DNA of 10,602 nt. It comes from an uncultured Allomuricauda sp. Lineage in GTDB: Bacteria; Bacteroidota; Bacteroidia; Flavobacteriales; Flavobacteriaceae. Positions 1 through 6,300 of this stretch are shown here, piece after piece; within the stretch, counting starts at the first letter, position 1; each line of letters opens with the position of its first letter. The notes below the pieces were generated by a model. That model searched no databases. It was given only the letters and a program-made list of their open reading frames with translations, and was not told where the DNA came from. Where the stretch lies: contig CALDPL010000057.1 of the NCBI GenBank assembly GCA_937911965.1, positions 1-10,602 on the forward strand. The letters are read 5' to 3'. The position numbers were made by a program, and so were the translations under genes.

Positions 1-997
1 AGAAGGTGGCGTTTTCCCCGCCTCCCGAAATGCTGACACCATGATCGGTCTGTACCCCGGTGTCGAATGCCCGGTTCCAGTTGTCCTGGTATTTATGTCC
101 GGGTACGGTCAGGGCCACCTCGGCGATCGGGGCACCCCAAGAAGGCCAGAAACTGTCCCCGTCATATTCCCCGCTGAAACCTTGGCCGTATTGATCCTGT
201 AATTTGGGCATACGGTTCAAGGTCTCAAAGCCGACCGAAGTATTGAAATTGATACTGGTCCTTCCGGCCCTACCTTTTTTGGTGGTTATGATCACCGCCC
301 CGTTGGCGGCACGCACCCCGTACAGTGCAGTGGCCGCGGCACCTTTAAGAACCGACATGGATTCCACGTCCGCAGGGTTGATGTCGGACGCCCTATTGGA
401 CAGTCCCCTTGGTGAGTTGGGCGATTCAATTGTTGAGTTGTCGATCGGCACCCCGTCCACTACAAACAGGGGTTGGTTGTTTGCGCTCGGATCCAAGGAG
501 TTGACCCCCCTGATGAGGATCCTGGCACTCTGGCCCGGTGCACCCCCCGAATTGGTGATCTGTACCCCGGCCACCTGACCTTGGAGCGAACTCACCAAAT
601 TGGGTTGTTTGGTCTGTGTAATGGATTCGGCATCGATGCTCTGAACGGCATACCCAAGGGATTTCTTCTCCTGGGCGATACCAAAGGCGGTCACGACCAC
701 CTCTCCCAATTGTTCGGCATCCTCTTCCAAGGTCACGTTCAGGACGGTTTGGGACCCAACGGCCAAGGTTATGGATTTCATTCCCAAATAGGAAAACACA
801 AGATTGTCCCCTTGGGACGCATTGATGGAATAGTTCCCATCAAAATCGGTGGTCGTACCGCGGGAAGTTCCATCCACTACTATGGATACCCCCGGCAAGG
901 GCGTACCCGAGACATCGGATACCGTTCCTGTTATGGTCTGACCAAAGGCAGTGATACAAGAGAACACTGCAATGCATGTTAATAAAATGTTTCTCAT
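1..997 (-). CDS. SusC/RagA-family TonB-linked outer membrane receptor, N-terminal part (cut by window edge)
   Basis: About 332 residues are readable from an ATG at 997 to the left edge, where the frame is still open. Residues 1-20 form a signal peptide (MRNILLTCIAVFSC, ending near FGQ). Residues 20 to about 95 are the carboxypeptidase-regulatory-like beta-sandwich of SusC proteins (ITGTVSDVSGTPLPGVSIVV, TTTDFDGNYSI, VVVTAFG). From about 105 to 240 is the TonB plug (LQGQVAGVQI, ILIRGVNSL, PLFVVDGVPID, VLKGAAATALYGVRAANGAV, ITTKKG). The barrel lies outside the window. SusC proteins usually have about 1000 residues, so roughly a third is seen. By family knowledge, such proteins import oligosaccharides or other large ligands together with a SusD lipoprotein, normally encoded just downstream; that would be off the left edge. 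The substrate cannot be told from this part. The call of family is firm. Confidence 0.96.
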   Translation of the reverse strand, partial: MRNILLTCIAVFSCITAFGQTITGTVSDVSGTPLPGVSIVVDGTSRGTTTDFDGNYSINASQGDNLVFSYLGMKSITLAVGSQTVLNVTLEEDAEQLGEVVVTAFGIAQEKKSLGYAVQSIDAESITQTKQPNLVSSLQGQVAGVQITNSGGAPGQSARILIRGVNSLDPSANNQPLFVVDGVPIDNSTIESPNSPRGLSNRASDINPADVESMSVLKGAAATALYGVRAANGAVIITTKKGRAGRTSINFNTSVGFETLNRMPKLQDQYGQGFSGEYDGDSFWPSWGAPIAEVALTVPGHKYQDNWNRAFDTGVQTDHGVSISGGGENATF

Positions 998-1032
998 CTC
1001 GTTAGTTTGTGTTAATAGCTTCTAAAATTGTT

Positions 1033-1065
1033 CAAAATTTTTTACAAATCAAACATTTTGACCAA
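1033..1065 (-). promoter_or_regulatory. Weak candidate promoter for the SusC gene
   Basis: Read on the minus strand, a TTG at 1065-1063 (inside ATTGGTCAA) is followed 22 nt later by AAATTTTG at 1040-1033. This matches the Bacteroidota pattern TTG-N17..23-TAnnTTTG except for the first base of the -7 element. It would give a leader of about 30 nt before the ATG at 997. In such AT-rich DNA a chance match is quite possible. Confidence 0.2.
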
Positions 1066-1274
1066 TAATTGTTTATTTCATAAAATAATATAGAATAATT
1101 CCAATTAATTTCAATCAGTTGACCAATCCTTTGATCATGTTATGCTTCGCTTTTGAAGTTTGCGAAATTTCATAATTTCATTTTGAGGAATATTGGATTC
1201 ATAGGGCACCTTCGACAATTTAAAGATATATCTATTTTTTAGCGCTTCCAATTAATATTCCCGATTTTTATTCT

Positions 1275-1282
1275 TATCTTTT
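1275..1282 (+). promoter_or_regulatory. Candidate -7 element for the lipocalin-like gene
   Basis: TATCTTTT matches TAnnTTTG at all but the last base. No good -33 TTG is visible at the usual distance. If used, transcription would begin near 1287-1290, at or after the upstream ATG (1286) and ahead of the ATG at 1316. This favours 1316 as the translation start. Confidence 0.3.
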
Positions 1283-1315
1283 AGAATGTCTTTAACCCAC
1301 TATCCGTCAATTACT

Positions 1316-1759
1316 ATGAAAAAATCCAATCTAGTTTTGATCGGTTTTGTCGGATTCCTCATCTTGGGGGGATTTAGGGAAATTCAGCAAAACAAACCGT
1401 CCATTGAAGGGACTTGGGAACTGGTTAGTTTTTACAACTACAATGGCGCCGATATTGTCGACACCATAGAGAAAAGTGAGGGGTACAGACAGGTTAAAAT
1501 GTATTCCAGGCACAAGATCATGTGGACCCGATATGTACCCGAAGACCCGACGGGAAGATTTGGTTATGGTTCCTACAGGACCACCGATAGCACTCTGGTG
1601 GAGAACATAGAATACGGGGACGACCAAATGATGAAGGCCCTGGACACCATGAGGCACTTTAGTTTTGAGCTGATTTTGGATCGGGACAGCTTCAGCCAGA
1701 TCACCGTGGATGCCGAGGGCAATCGGACCTTTTCCGAAAATTATCGGAGGATCGATTGA
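1316..1759 (+). CDS. Small exported lipocalin-like domain protein
   Basis: This is a 147-residue protein if it starts at the ATG at 1316. An in-frame ATG at 1286 would add ten residues, but the 1316 start gives a clean N-terminus: two lysines, then a hydrophobic stretch (about residues 6-19, LVLIGFVGFLILGG) that is a signal peptide or membrane anchor. No lipobox cysteine follows it. The rest looks like a lipocalin-like domain of the kind common in Flavobacteriaceae: GTWELVSFY at about 32-40, KMYSRHKIMWTR at about 61-72, and a final strand ending ENYRRID. Such proteins are thought to be small beta-barrels in the periplasm or on the membrane; ligand and role are unknown. It is a single-gene unit, the only plus-strand gene here, and ends just before a shared terminator. 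The fold call is moderately sure; no function can be given. Confidence 0.75.
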   Translation: MKKSNLVLIGFVGFLILGGFREIQQNKPSIEGTWELVSFYNYNGADIVDTIEKSEGYRQVKMYSRHKIMWTRYVPEDPTGRFGYGSYRTTDSTLVENIEYGDDQMMKALDTMRHFSFELILDRDSFSQITVDAEGNRTFSENYRRID

Positions 1760-1769
1760 ACCCGGGCAC

Positions 1770-1794
1770 AAAAAAAAGGCACTGAAGTGCCTTT
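1770..1794. terminator. Bidirectional intrinsic terminator between the lipocalin-like gene and trxB
   Basis: A perfect 8-bp stem, AAAGGCAC at 1775-1782 and GTGCCTTT at 1787-1794, encloses a TGAA loop. On the minus strand it is followed by a run of T (complement of the A-run 1770-1777), a strong terminator 30 nt after the trxB stop. On the plus strand it lies 15 nt after the lipocalin-like stop, with a shorter TTT tail. The two convergent genes probably share it. Confidence 0.85.
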
Positions 1795-1824
1795 AAAATG
1801 AATATGTTTCCAAACAGGGGATGA

Positions 1825-2793
1825 TCAAGAAGCCATGACTTCCTTGCTCTCCACCGCGGCCAGGTAACGTTCGGCATCCAAGGCCGCCATACAGCCCGTT
1901 CCCGCTGCGGTCACGGCCTGTCTGTAGATTTTGTCCTGGGCATCCCCACTGGCGAACACCCCGGGCCTGTTGGTCTTGGTGGACTTGGGCTGTGTGATGA
2001 TATAGCCTGTTTCGTCCATATCGAGTTGCCCCTTGAAAATCGAGGTATTGGGGGTATGCCCAATGGCTATGAAGAGCCCGGTGATCGGAAGCACCTTTTT
2101 CTCGCCGCTTTGATTGTTTACCACCCTGAGGCCTTCCACCACCTGATCTCCCAAAACTTCGTCCACCTCGGTGTTGTAGAGGATTTCAATATTGTCGATG
2201 CTGGACACCCTGTGCTGCATGGCCTTGGAGGCGCGCATATGGTCCTTCCTGACCAACATGGTCACCTTCTTACAGATATTGGCCAAATAGGAGGCCTCTT
2301 CGGCAGCGGTATCCCCCGCTCCCACGATCGCCACTTCCTGGCCCCTGTAAAAAAAGCCGTCACAGACCGCACAGGCCGAAACGCCCCCTCCCCTGAGCCT
2401 TTGCTCGGAAGGAATGTTGAGGTATTTGGCCGTGGCCCCGGTGGAAATGATCACGGTCTCCGCTTCGATCACTGTGGAATCATCCACGGTCACCTTGTGT
2501 ATCCCCCCGATTTCCTCACTGAAATCCACGGCGGTCACCATGCCCATCCGCACTTCGGTGCCGAAGCGCTCCGCTTGCTGCTGCAGCTGGACCATCATGG
2601 TGGGACCGTCTATCCCCTCCGGATAGCCGGGAAAATTATCCACCTCCGTAGTGGTTGTCAATTGCCCCCCGGGCTCCATTCCCGTGTACATGACCGGGCT
2701 CAGGTCGGCCCTGGCGGCATATATGGCGGCGGTATAGCCTGCCGGTCCAGATCCAATGATCAATGTTTTTATTCGTTCCACTTGCTCTGCCAT
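1825..2793 (-). CDS. trxB: Thioredoxin reductase (NADPH, FAD-dependent)
   Basis: This 322-residue protein has the usual length of a low-molecular-weight bacterial TrxB, which passes electrons from NADPH through FAD and a redox disulfide to thioredoxin in the cytosol. The FAD-binding motif GSGPAGYTAA is at residues 14-23 and PGGQLTTTTEVDNFPG at 41-56. The redox-active CAVC motif followed by DG is at 141-146 (Cys141, Cys144). The NADPH-domain motif GAGDTAAEEA is at 158-167. The second FAD motif with ASGDAQD and YRQAVTAAGTGCMAA is near the C-terminus. All key residues are present. The gene follows the retropepsin-RimK gene by a 112-nt gap that holds a good -7 element, and ends at a strong terminator, so it can be transcribed alone. 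The function call is very firm. Confidence 0.98.
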   Translation of the reverse strand: MAEQVERIKTLIIGSGPAGYTAAIYAARADLSPVMYTGMEPGGQLTTTTEVDNFPGYPEGIDGPTMMVQLQQQAERFGTEVRMGMVTAVDFSEEIGGIHKVTVDDSTVIEAETVIISTGATAKYLNIPSEQRLRGGGVSACAVCDGFFYRGQEVAIVGAGDTAAEEASYLANICKKVTMLVRKDHMRASKAMQHRVSSIDNIEILYNTEVDEVLGDQVVEGLRVVNNQSGEKKVLPITGLFIAIGHTPNTSIFKGQLDMDETGYIITQPKSTKTNRPGVFASGDAQDKIYRQAVTAAGTGCMAALDAERYLAAVESKEVMAS

Positions 2794-2822
2794 GATAAAA
2801 TTTTCCTCTTGTGGTTATCTTA

Positions 2823-2830
2823 CAAAAGTA
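2823..2830 (-). promoter_or_regulatory. Candidate -7 element of the trxB promoter
   Basis: The minus strand reads TACTTTTG, a full match to the Bacteroidota consensus TAnnTTTG, placed 29 nt upstream of the trxB ATG. No TTG is found at the standard 17-23 nt spacing; the nearest is only 11 nt away (2844-2842). The adjoining GGTCTTTTGACC (2831-2842) is an inverted repeat with a 4-bp arm and could be a regulator site. Confidence 0.45.
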
Positions 2831-2905
2831 GGTCTTTTGACCAAAACCTTACACTTTGGGGAATCCCCCATTTTTTAAAAGATGTCAACAATGGGGAAGG
2901 GGTCC

Positions 2906-4291
2906 TCAGTCCAGATGGGGTCTGGAAGTGTATTTGAGTTTGCGCTCTATGGTCTCGATCATGACATTGGCAATATCCAGGCCGGTGGCATTCTCTATAC
3001 CCTCCAGCCCGGGGGAGGAATTCACCTCCAACAGCAAGGGTCCCCGATTCGACCTGATGATGTCCACCCCGGCCACATCGAGATTGAGGACCTTGGCCGA
3101 TTTCACGGCCAATTTCCGTTCCTCCGGGGTGATCTTGATCAAGGAGGCCGAGCCCCCCTGGTGGATATTCGCCCTGAACTCCCCTTTCTGTGCCTGGCGC
3201 TGCATGGAGGCGACCACTTTGCCGTTCACCACAAAACAGCGGATATCCTGTCCATTGGCCTCCTTGACGAATTCTTGTACCAATATGTTGGTCTGTACGC
3301 TTTTGAAGGCATTGATGACACTTTCCGCCGCCTTATTGGTCTCGGCCATAACCACCCCCTTGCCCTGGGTGCTCTCCAATAATTTGATGATCAGGGGGGC
3401 ACCGTTCACCATACGGATCAGATCCTTGGTGTCCATGGGGGATTTGGCAAAACCCGTAATGGGAATGTGGAGGTCGTTCTTTGAGAAGAGCTGGGAGGCA
3501 AAAAGCTTGTCCCTGGACTTGCTTATGGCCTCCGCCGTGTTGAGACAATAGACCCCAAGGGTATCAAATTGCCTCAGCAGGGCGCAGCCGTAAAAGGTGA
3601 CCGAGGGCTTTATCCGAGGGATCACCGCGTCGAACTTGTCCAGGATATTGCCTCCCCTGTACCGGATTTCCGGGGAAGAGGCATCCAGTTTCATATAGAC
3701 GTTCTCCACATTTAAAAAGACGACCTTGTGCCCACGGCTCTCCCCGGCCTCAATGATCCGTTTGTTGCTGTACAGTTGGGGGTTACTGGCCAAAAGCCCC
3801 AAGGTCAGACCCGTTTTGTCGGTCCGGTGGGGGCGGTATTTGATCTCCATTTCCTCTTTGGAGATATCGCCTTTGACAAAACTTTGGGAGGGATCGACCA
3901 AAAATCTTCCGCTCAACGCCTCCCGGCCCAACAACATCCGGTATTCCATGGTATCCCTATTGGCAAGGGTCACTTCAATCTCAAAGGTGTTGTCCCCAAC
4001 CCTGACCGATGTCTTGATTACCGGACGTTCCTCCGAGATTCCCTGGGAGCTCTTGACATTTCGAATATCCACCAGTTTGGCCTGGCATAGGATGGAAATG
4101 CTGCGGTTGTCCTGCAAGGGGTTGACCTCAAAACGGACCCAGTCCTCCATGCCCTTGGTGAAAATCTTGATTTTGCTTGCCTGGATCGAGGAGGTCTTTG
4201 CCCCTGAATCCACCCTGGCCTTGATCGCCGGGATGCCCAGTTCCTCAAAACGGCACCACTCTTCCCCTCCCAATAATTCCAAATCGTCCAA
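2906..4291 (-). CDS. Fusion of a retropepsin-like protease domain with a RimK-type ATP-grasp alpha-L-glutamate ligase
   Basis: This is 461 residues in two parts. Residues 1 to about 145 resemble the retropepsin-like (PF05618, 'ATP-dependent zinc protease') family: EWCRFEELGIPAIKARVDSGAKTSSIQA has its likely catalytic aspartate at Asp28 in DSGA, and MEYRMLLGREALSGRFLVD is the second conserved block. Residues from about 163 on match RimK (about 300 residues in E. coli): pre-ATP-grasp domain LGLLASNPQLYSNKRII, ATP-binding IIKLLESTQGKGV (Lys303), QEFVKEANGQDIR, RANIHQGG, and metal-binding DVAGVDI and LLLEVNSSPG (Glu422, Asn424). RimK adds glutamates to the ribosomal protein S6 C-terminus; related enzymes have other targets, so the substrate here is open. 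The start is not ATG. The frame is closed by a stop at 4315-4313, and the first ATG (residue 48) lies beyond the DSGA motif. TTG at 4291 is the best choice; ATT codons just upstream are possible. It lies 13 nt after the RMD1 gene, so coupled translation is likely. Confidence 0.9.
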   Translation of the reverse strand: MDDLELLGGEEWCRFEELGIPAIKARVDSGAKTSSIQASKIKIFTKGMEDWVRFEVNPLQDNRSISILCQAKLVDIRNVKSSQGISEERPVIKTSVRVGDNTFEIEVTLANRDTMEYRMLLGREALSGRFLVDPSQSFVKGDISKEEMEIKYRPHRTDKTGLTLGLLASNPQLYSNKRIIEAGESRGHKVVFLNVENVYMKLDASSPEIRYRGGNILDKFDAVIPRIKPSVTFYGCALLRQFDTLGVYCLNTAEAISKSRDKLFASQLFSKNDLHIPITGFAKSPMDTKDLIRMVNGAPLIIKLLESTQGKGVVMAETNKAAESVINAFKSVQTNILVQEFVKEANGQDIRCFVVNGKVVASMQRQAQKGEFRANIHQGGSASLIKITPEERKLAVKSAKVLNLDVAGVDIIRSNRGPLLLEVNSSPGLEGIENATGLDIANVMIETIERKLKYTSRPHLD

Positions 4292-4304
4292 AATAAAAAT
4301 ACCT

Positions 4305-5090
4305 TTAATTGATTATACGCATGATGAACATGTCCAGTACTTCGACCAAGATCAACAAAATGATGATCCACTCCAACCTGCTGCTCTCCCTGTGATCCAT
4401 GATGCCCTTAAAGAGACTGAGGTTTTCCTTGATGATATATCCCTGCTCCTTGATGGTCCGATAGCGCTCCTTCAGATCGAAGATCCGTTTCAGTTCCTGG
4501 TCCAATCGATCCAGTACCTCATCTTCCCAGACCTCCTCGGGAGAATCGAAGATATACAGATTCCCGGAAATCTGATTGTTGATGTTCAAGACCTTTGCAA
4601 TATATTTCTTTAATTTCTTCCCTCCCAGATCCAACCTTCCATGTTGTTCCAAAAAATCGGTATGTCCCCTGGTTTCCACCATGATCTGTTCGGAAAGCCC
4701 TGAAAAATGGTCCAGGGCCACGGACTGGGACAGGTGCAACAGGGCCAATCGCATGGCTTCCACATTGGACCTGGGCAGGAGTATCTTGTTGTTGGTCACC
4801 TTGGCCGGAGTCCCCTCAGACCCCAGGTCGATTTCCATTTCATCGCTCATATGGGTCCTTTGCCACCCTTTGGAAAAAGGCTCGATTTTCTTTATAATAT
4901 CCGATATGGACCTATGGTCGTATCCATAAAAAGTGGCAATTCCATACCTGAACACATAAAGGTAGGCCGAACCCTCATTGTAGAAAAGCTCATCCCGGTC
5001 CCCGAAGAAAGCCTCCTTCCCCATGGCCTCCTTAAAGGCGGGGATGTCGATCTGCTCCGCAAGGTAGAGGGCAATGGCCTTGGGCTCCAT
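4305..5090 (-). CDS. RMD1/DUF155-family protein with C-terminal membrane anchor
   Basis: This 261-residue protein matches the RMD1/YagE (DUF155, PF02582) family, which includes yeast Rmd1 and Sif2 and the human mitochondrial RMND1. The N-terminal domain has the typical block YLYVFRYGIATFYGYD (about 43-58). The middle has LPRSNVEAMRLALLHLSQSV and the later part GGKKLKKYIAKVLNINNQIS. A charged, probably coiled-coil stretch follows (about 190-225). The C-terminus has one membrane helix, LEWIIILLILVEVLDMFI (about 239-256), as usual in the family. By family knowledge these proteins are tail-anchored; RMND1 is tied to mitochondrial translation, but no bacterial biochemistry is established that I can name. 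It sits between a VOC-fold gene (3-nt gap) and the RimK fusion (13-nt gap) and is surely co-transcribed with them. Family is firm, role unknown. Confidence 0.88.
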   Translation of the reverse strand: MEPKAIALYLAEQIDIPAFKEAMGKEAFFGDRDELFYNEGSAYLYVFRYGIATFYGYDHRSISDIIKKIEPFSKGWQRTHMSDEMEIDLGSEGTPAKVTNNKILLPRSNVEAMRLALLHLSQSVALDHFSGLSEQIMVETRGHTDFLEQHGRLDLGGKKLKKYIAKVLNINNQISGNLYIFDSPEEVWEDEVLDRLDQELKRIFDLKERYRTIKEQGYIIKENLSLFKGIMDHRESSRLEWIIILLILVEVLDMFIMRIIN

Positions 5091-5093
5091 GGT

Positions 5094-5507
5094 TCAGCTT
5101 GAAAAGATCTGGGAGGAATCCTTAAAACTTTTGAATTCCACCATAAATCCATTGGGGTCCCTGACAAAGAACGACCGGTGTTCCCCGGGCCTTTCCTTCA
5201 TAAAGGTTGCCTCGGTACCGATTTCAAGGTCCATGTCCATAAGCCTTGAATACAGGCTCTCCCATAGATCTAAGGGCACGATTGCGCCAAAGTGGAAGGA
5301 GGGCAGAATATGGTCCTCCAATCGATAGCTCTTGAAGTCAAAGTTGAAATTCCCGGATTCCGTGAAGGTCAACTGATTGCCAAAGAGGTCTACATCCAGC
5401 CATTTTTCGGCATGCCGGCCCAATCCGGCCTGGATCACATCCCTGTAAAATGCAAGGGTCTCTCCGATGTCCCTACATGGCAAGGCGAGGTGGAACTTTA
5501 TATCCAT
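5094..5507 (-). CDS. VOC-superfamily (glyoxalase/bleomycin-resistance/dioxygenase fold) protein
   Basis: This 137-residue protein has the length of a single VOC-fold unit made of two beta-alpha-beta-beta-beta modules. The first begins at FHLALPCRDIGETLAFYRDV (residues 5-24), the second at SFHFGAIVPLDLWESLYSRL (70-89), and it closes with FFVRDPNGFMVEFKSF (113-128). Likely metal ligands are His6, Glu50, His72 and Glu124, which fit the usual positions, so it is probably an active metal enzyme. Substrates in the family vary from methylglyoxal adducts to antibiotics and cannot be chosen here. The start ATG at 5507 lies inside the Nudix gene, giving a 35-nt overlap, and fits the normal family start. 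The RMD1 ATG follows its stop after 3 nt. Confidence 0.88.
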   Translation of the reverse strand: MDIKFHLALPCRDIGETLAFYRDVIQAGLGRHAEKWLDVDLFGNQLTFTESGNFNFDFKSYRLEDHILPSFHFGAIVPLDLWESLYSRLMDMDLEIGTEATFMKERPGEHRSFFVRDPNGFMVEFKSFKDSSQIFSS

Positions 5508-5919
5508 TGGTTTTCTTGTTTGTTATATCCGATCCCTTAAAGTGGAAACGAACCGCCCTACGGTCCATTTTGTCCATAAAGGGCTGGGCCTCCCTCCAAT
5601 TCAGCCAAAGGGCCGTTTCGAATTTGTCCTTCTCCAGCACCTGTATGGGAGCGGCTTGCGTTTCCATCAAAAAATAATTCTTGACCTGCGACCTTTGCTT
5701 TCCCTTCCTTTTTAGGGTACACAGGGGCAGCAACTGTTTCTCCAAGGGTTGGAGCTCTATTTCCTCCCCGACTTCCCGAATCAGGGTCTGAATCGCGGTC
5801 TCCTTCTTTTTTTTGACCCCACCCGGCAGGGTGTAGCGCAATGGGGCGCCAATTTTCTTAAGCACCAGGACCTTATCCCCGTGTACGGCAATCAATCTCG
5901 ATTTGACTGTTTTTTTCAT
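5473..5919 (-). CDS. Nudix-family hydrolase
   Basis: This 148-residue protein carries a Nudix box at residues 34-56: GG then VKKKK, Glu40, seven residues, then REVGEEIEL (Arg48, Glu49, Glu52, Glu53). All catalytic acidic residues are present. The glycine expected near the end of the box (EExG) is replaced by Glu55, a position that varies in the family. The N-terminal strands SRLIAVHGDKVLVLKK and the LPGG turn are typical. Nudix enzymes cleave nucleoside diphosphates linked to other groups using Mg2+; the substrate is not evident. It begins 63 nt after the small acidic protein gene and its 3' end overlaps the VOC gene in another frame. The C-terminal 20 residues do not look like Nudix core, but the frame is otherwise intact. 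Confidence 0.88.
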   Translation of the reverse strand: MKKTVKSRLIAVHGDKVLVLKKIGAPLRYTLPGGVKKKKETAIQTLIREVGEEIELQPLEKQLLPLCTLKRKGKQRSQVKNYFLMETQAAPIQVLEKDKFETALWLNWREAQPFMDKMDRRAVRFHFKGSDITNKKTNGYKVPPRLAM

Positions 5920-5922
5920 AGG

Positions 5923-5964
5923 GTCCCATTTTGTTGGGGACAGGGAAGCCTGCCGTCCTTCCCT
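5923..5964. repeat. Two tandem potential hairpins just upstream of the Nudix gene
   Basis: GTCCC (5923-5927) pairs with GGGAC (5937-5941), and AGGGAAG (5942-5948) pairs perfectly with CTTCCCT (5958-5964) around a 9-nt loop. They fill most of the 63-nt gap between the small acidic protein gene and the Nudix start. No T-run follows on the minus strand, so these are not a standard terminator. They could protect an mRNA end or tune translation of the distal genes. Confidence 0.4.
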
Positions 5965-5982
5965 TTAGTTCCGTCGGACCGT

Positions 5983-6300
5983 CTATTCCTCCTCGGAACT
6001 CTCCAGCTCGTCCGTATCCAGGGAATCTTCCCGTTCCCCGTCCTCCTCCTGTTCCGATTCCTCGTGGTCCTCCATGGCCATGACCAAACGTTTGCTCACT
6101 TTGATCAGGTAGGCTGTATCCTCGGTGCGTACCTCAACACATTCCACCACTTCATTGTTGGCGTTGCGGTAGGTCACAATGTCATCCTCGTCATAACCGT
6201 CCGGAAATTTCTCAACCAAGAGGTCCAAGATCTTCATGTCCAATTTTTTGTAGTCCACTATGACCCGCTTGAGTGCCAATGTCTTTCTGTTTTTCATCAT
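5983..6300 (-). CDS. Small conserved-type hypothetical protein with acidic C-terminal tail
   Basis: This is 105 residues from the ATG at 6300 (a second ATG follows at once at 6297). The ORF is open further upstream to 6396, but that part lies inside the preceding gene in another frame and gives an arginine- and histidine-rich, unnatural sequence, so it is left out. The first ATG overlaps the stop of the deoxyhypusine-synthase-like gene as TGATG, a classic coupling arrangement. Residues 3-75 form a compact mixed region (RKTLALKRVIVDYKKLDMKI, LLVEKFPDGYDEDDIVTYRN, VECVEVRTEDTAYLIKVSKR). Residues 76-105 are almost all Glu, Asp and Ser and are probably disordered. I believe similar proteins occur next to polyamine genes in other flavobacteria, but cannot check it. 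No function is known to me; possibilities include a partner of the upstream enzyme. Confidence 0.82.
   Translation of the reverse strand: MMKNRKTLALKRVIVDYKKLDMKILDLLVEKFPDGYDEDDIVTYRNANNEVVECVEVRTEDTAYLIKVSKRLVMAMEDHEESEQEEDGEREDSLDTDELESSEEE

Larger units (their letters stand above)
998..1315. other. AT-rich divergent intergenic region between the SusC gene and the lipocalin-like gene
   Basis: These 318 bases lie between two divergently oriented starts and are much richer in A and T than the flanking genes. No convincing ORF or RNA gene is seen. The sequence TTGACCAAT occurs twice, at 1058-1066 and 1119-1127. The region must hold promoters for both directions; weak candidates are listed separately. 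Confidence 0.7.

Noticed and set aside
2858..2876. GGGG-AAT-CCCC followed by T6 as a terminator
   Set aside because: The T-run follows only on the plus strand, where no gene ends; on the minus strand, after the RimK fusion, it is followed by AAAG. The stem is only 4 bp with a 3-nt loop.
2026..2937. Plus-strand ORF of 303 codons antisense to trxB
   Set aside because: It is a shadow of trxB, rich in His, Gly and Pro with no family resemblance; trxB on the other strand has every expected motif.
3726..4613. Plus-strand ORF of 295 codons across the RimK fusion and RMD1 genes
   Set aside because: It crosses the boundary of two well-supported minus-strand genes and has no domain features.
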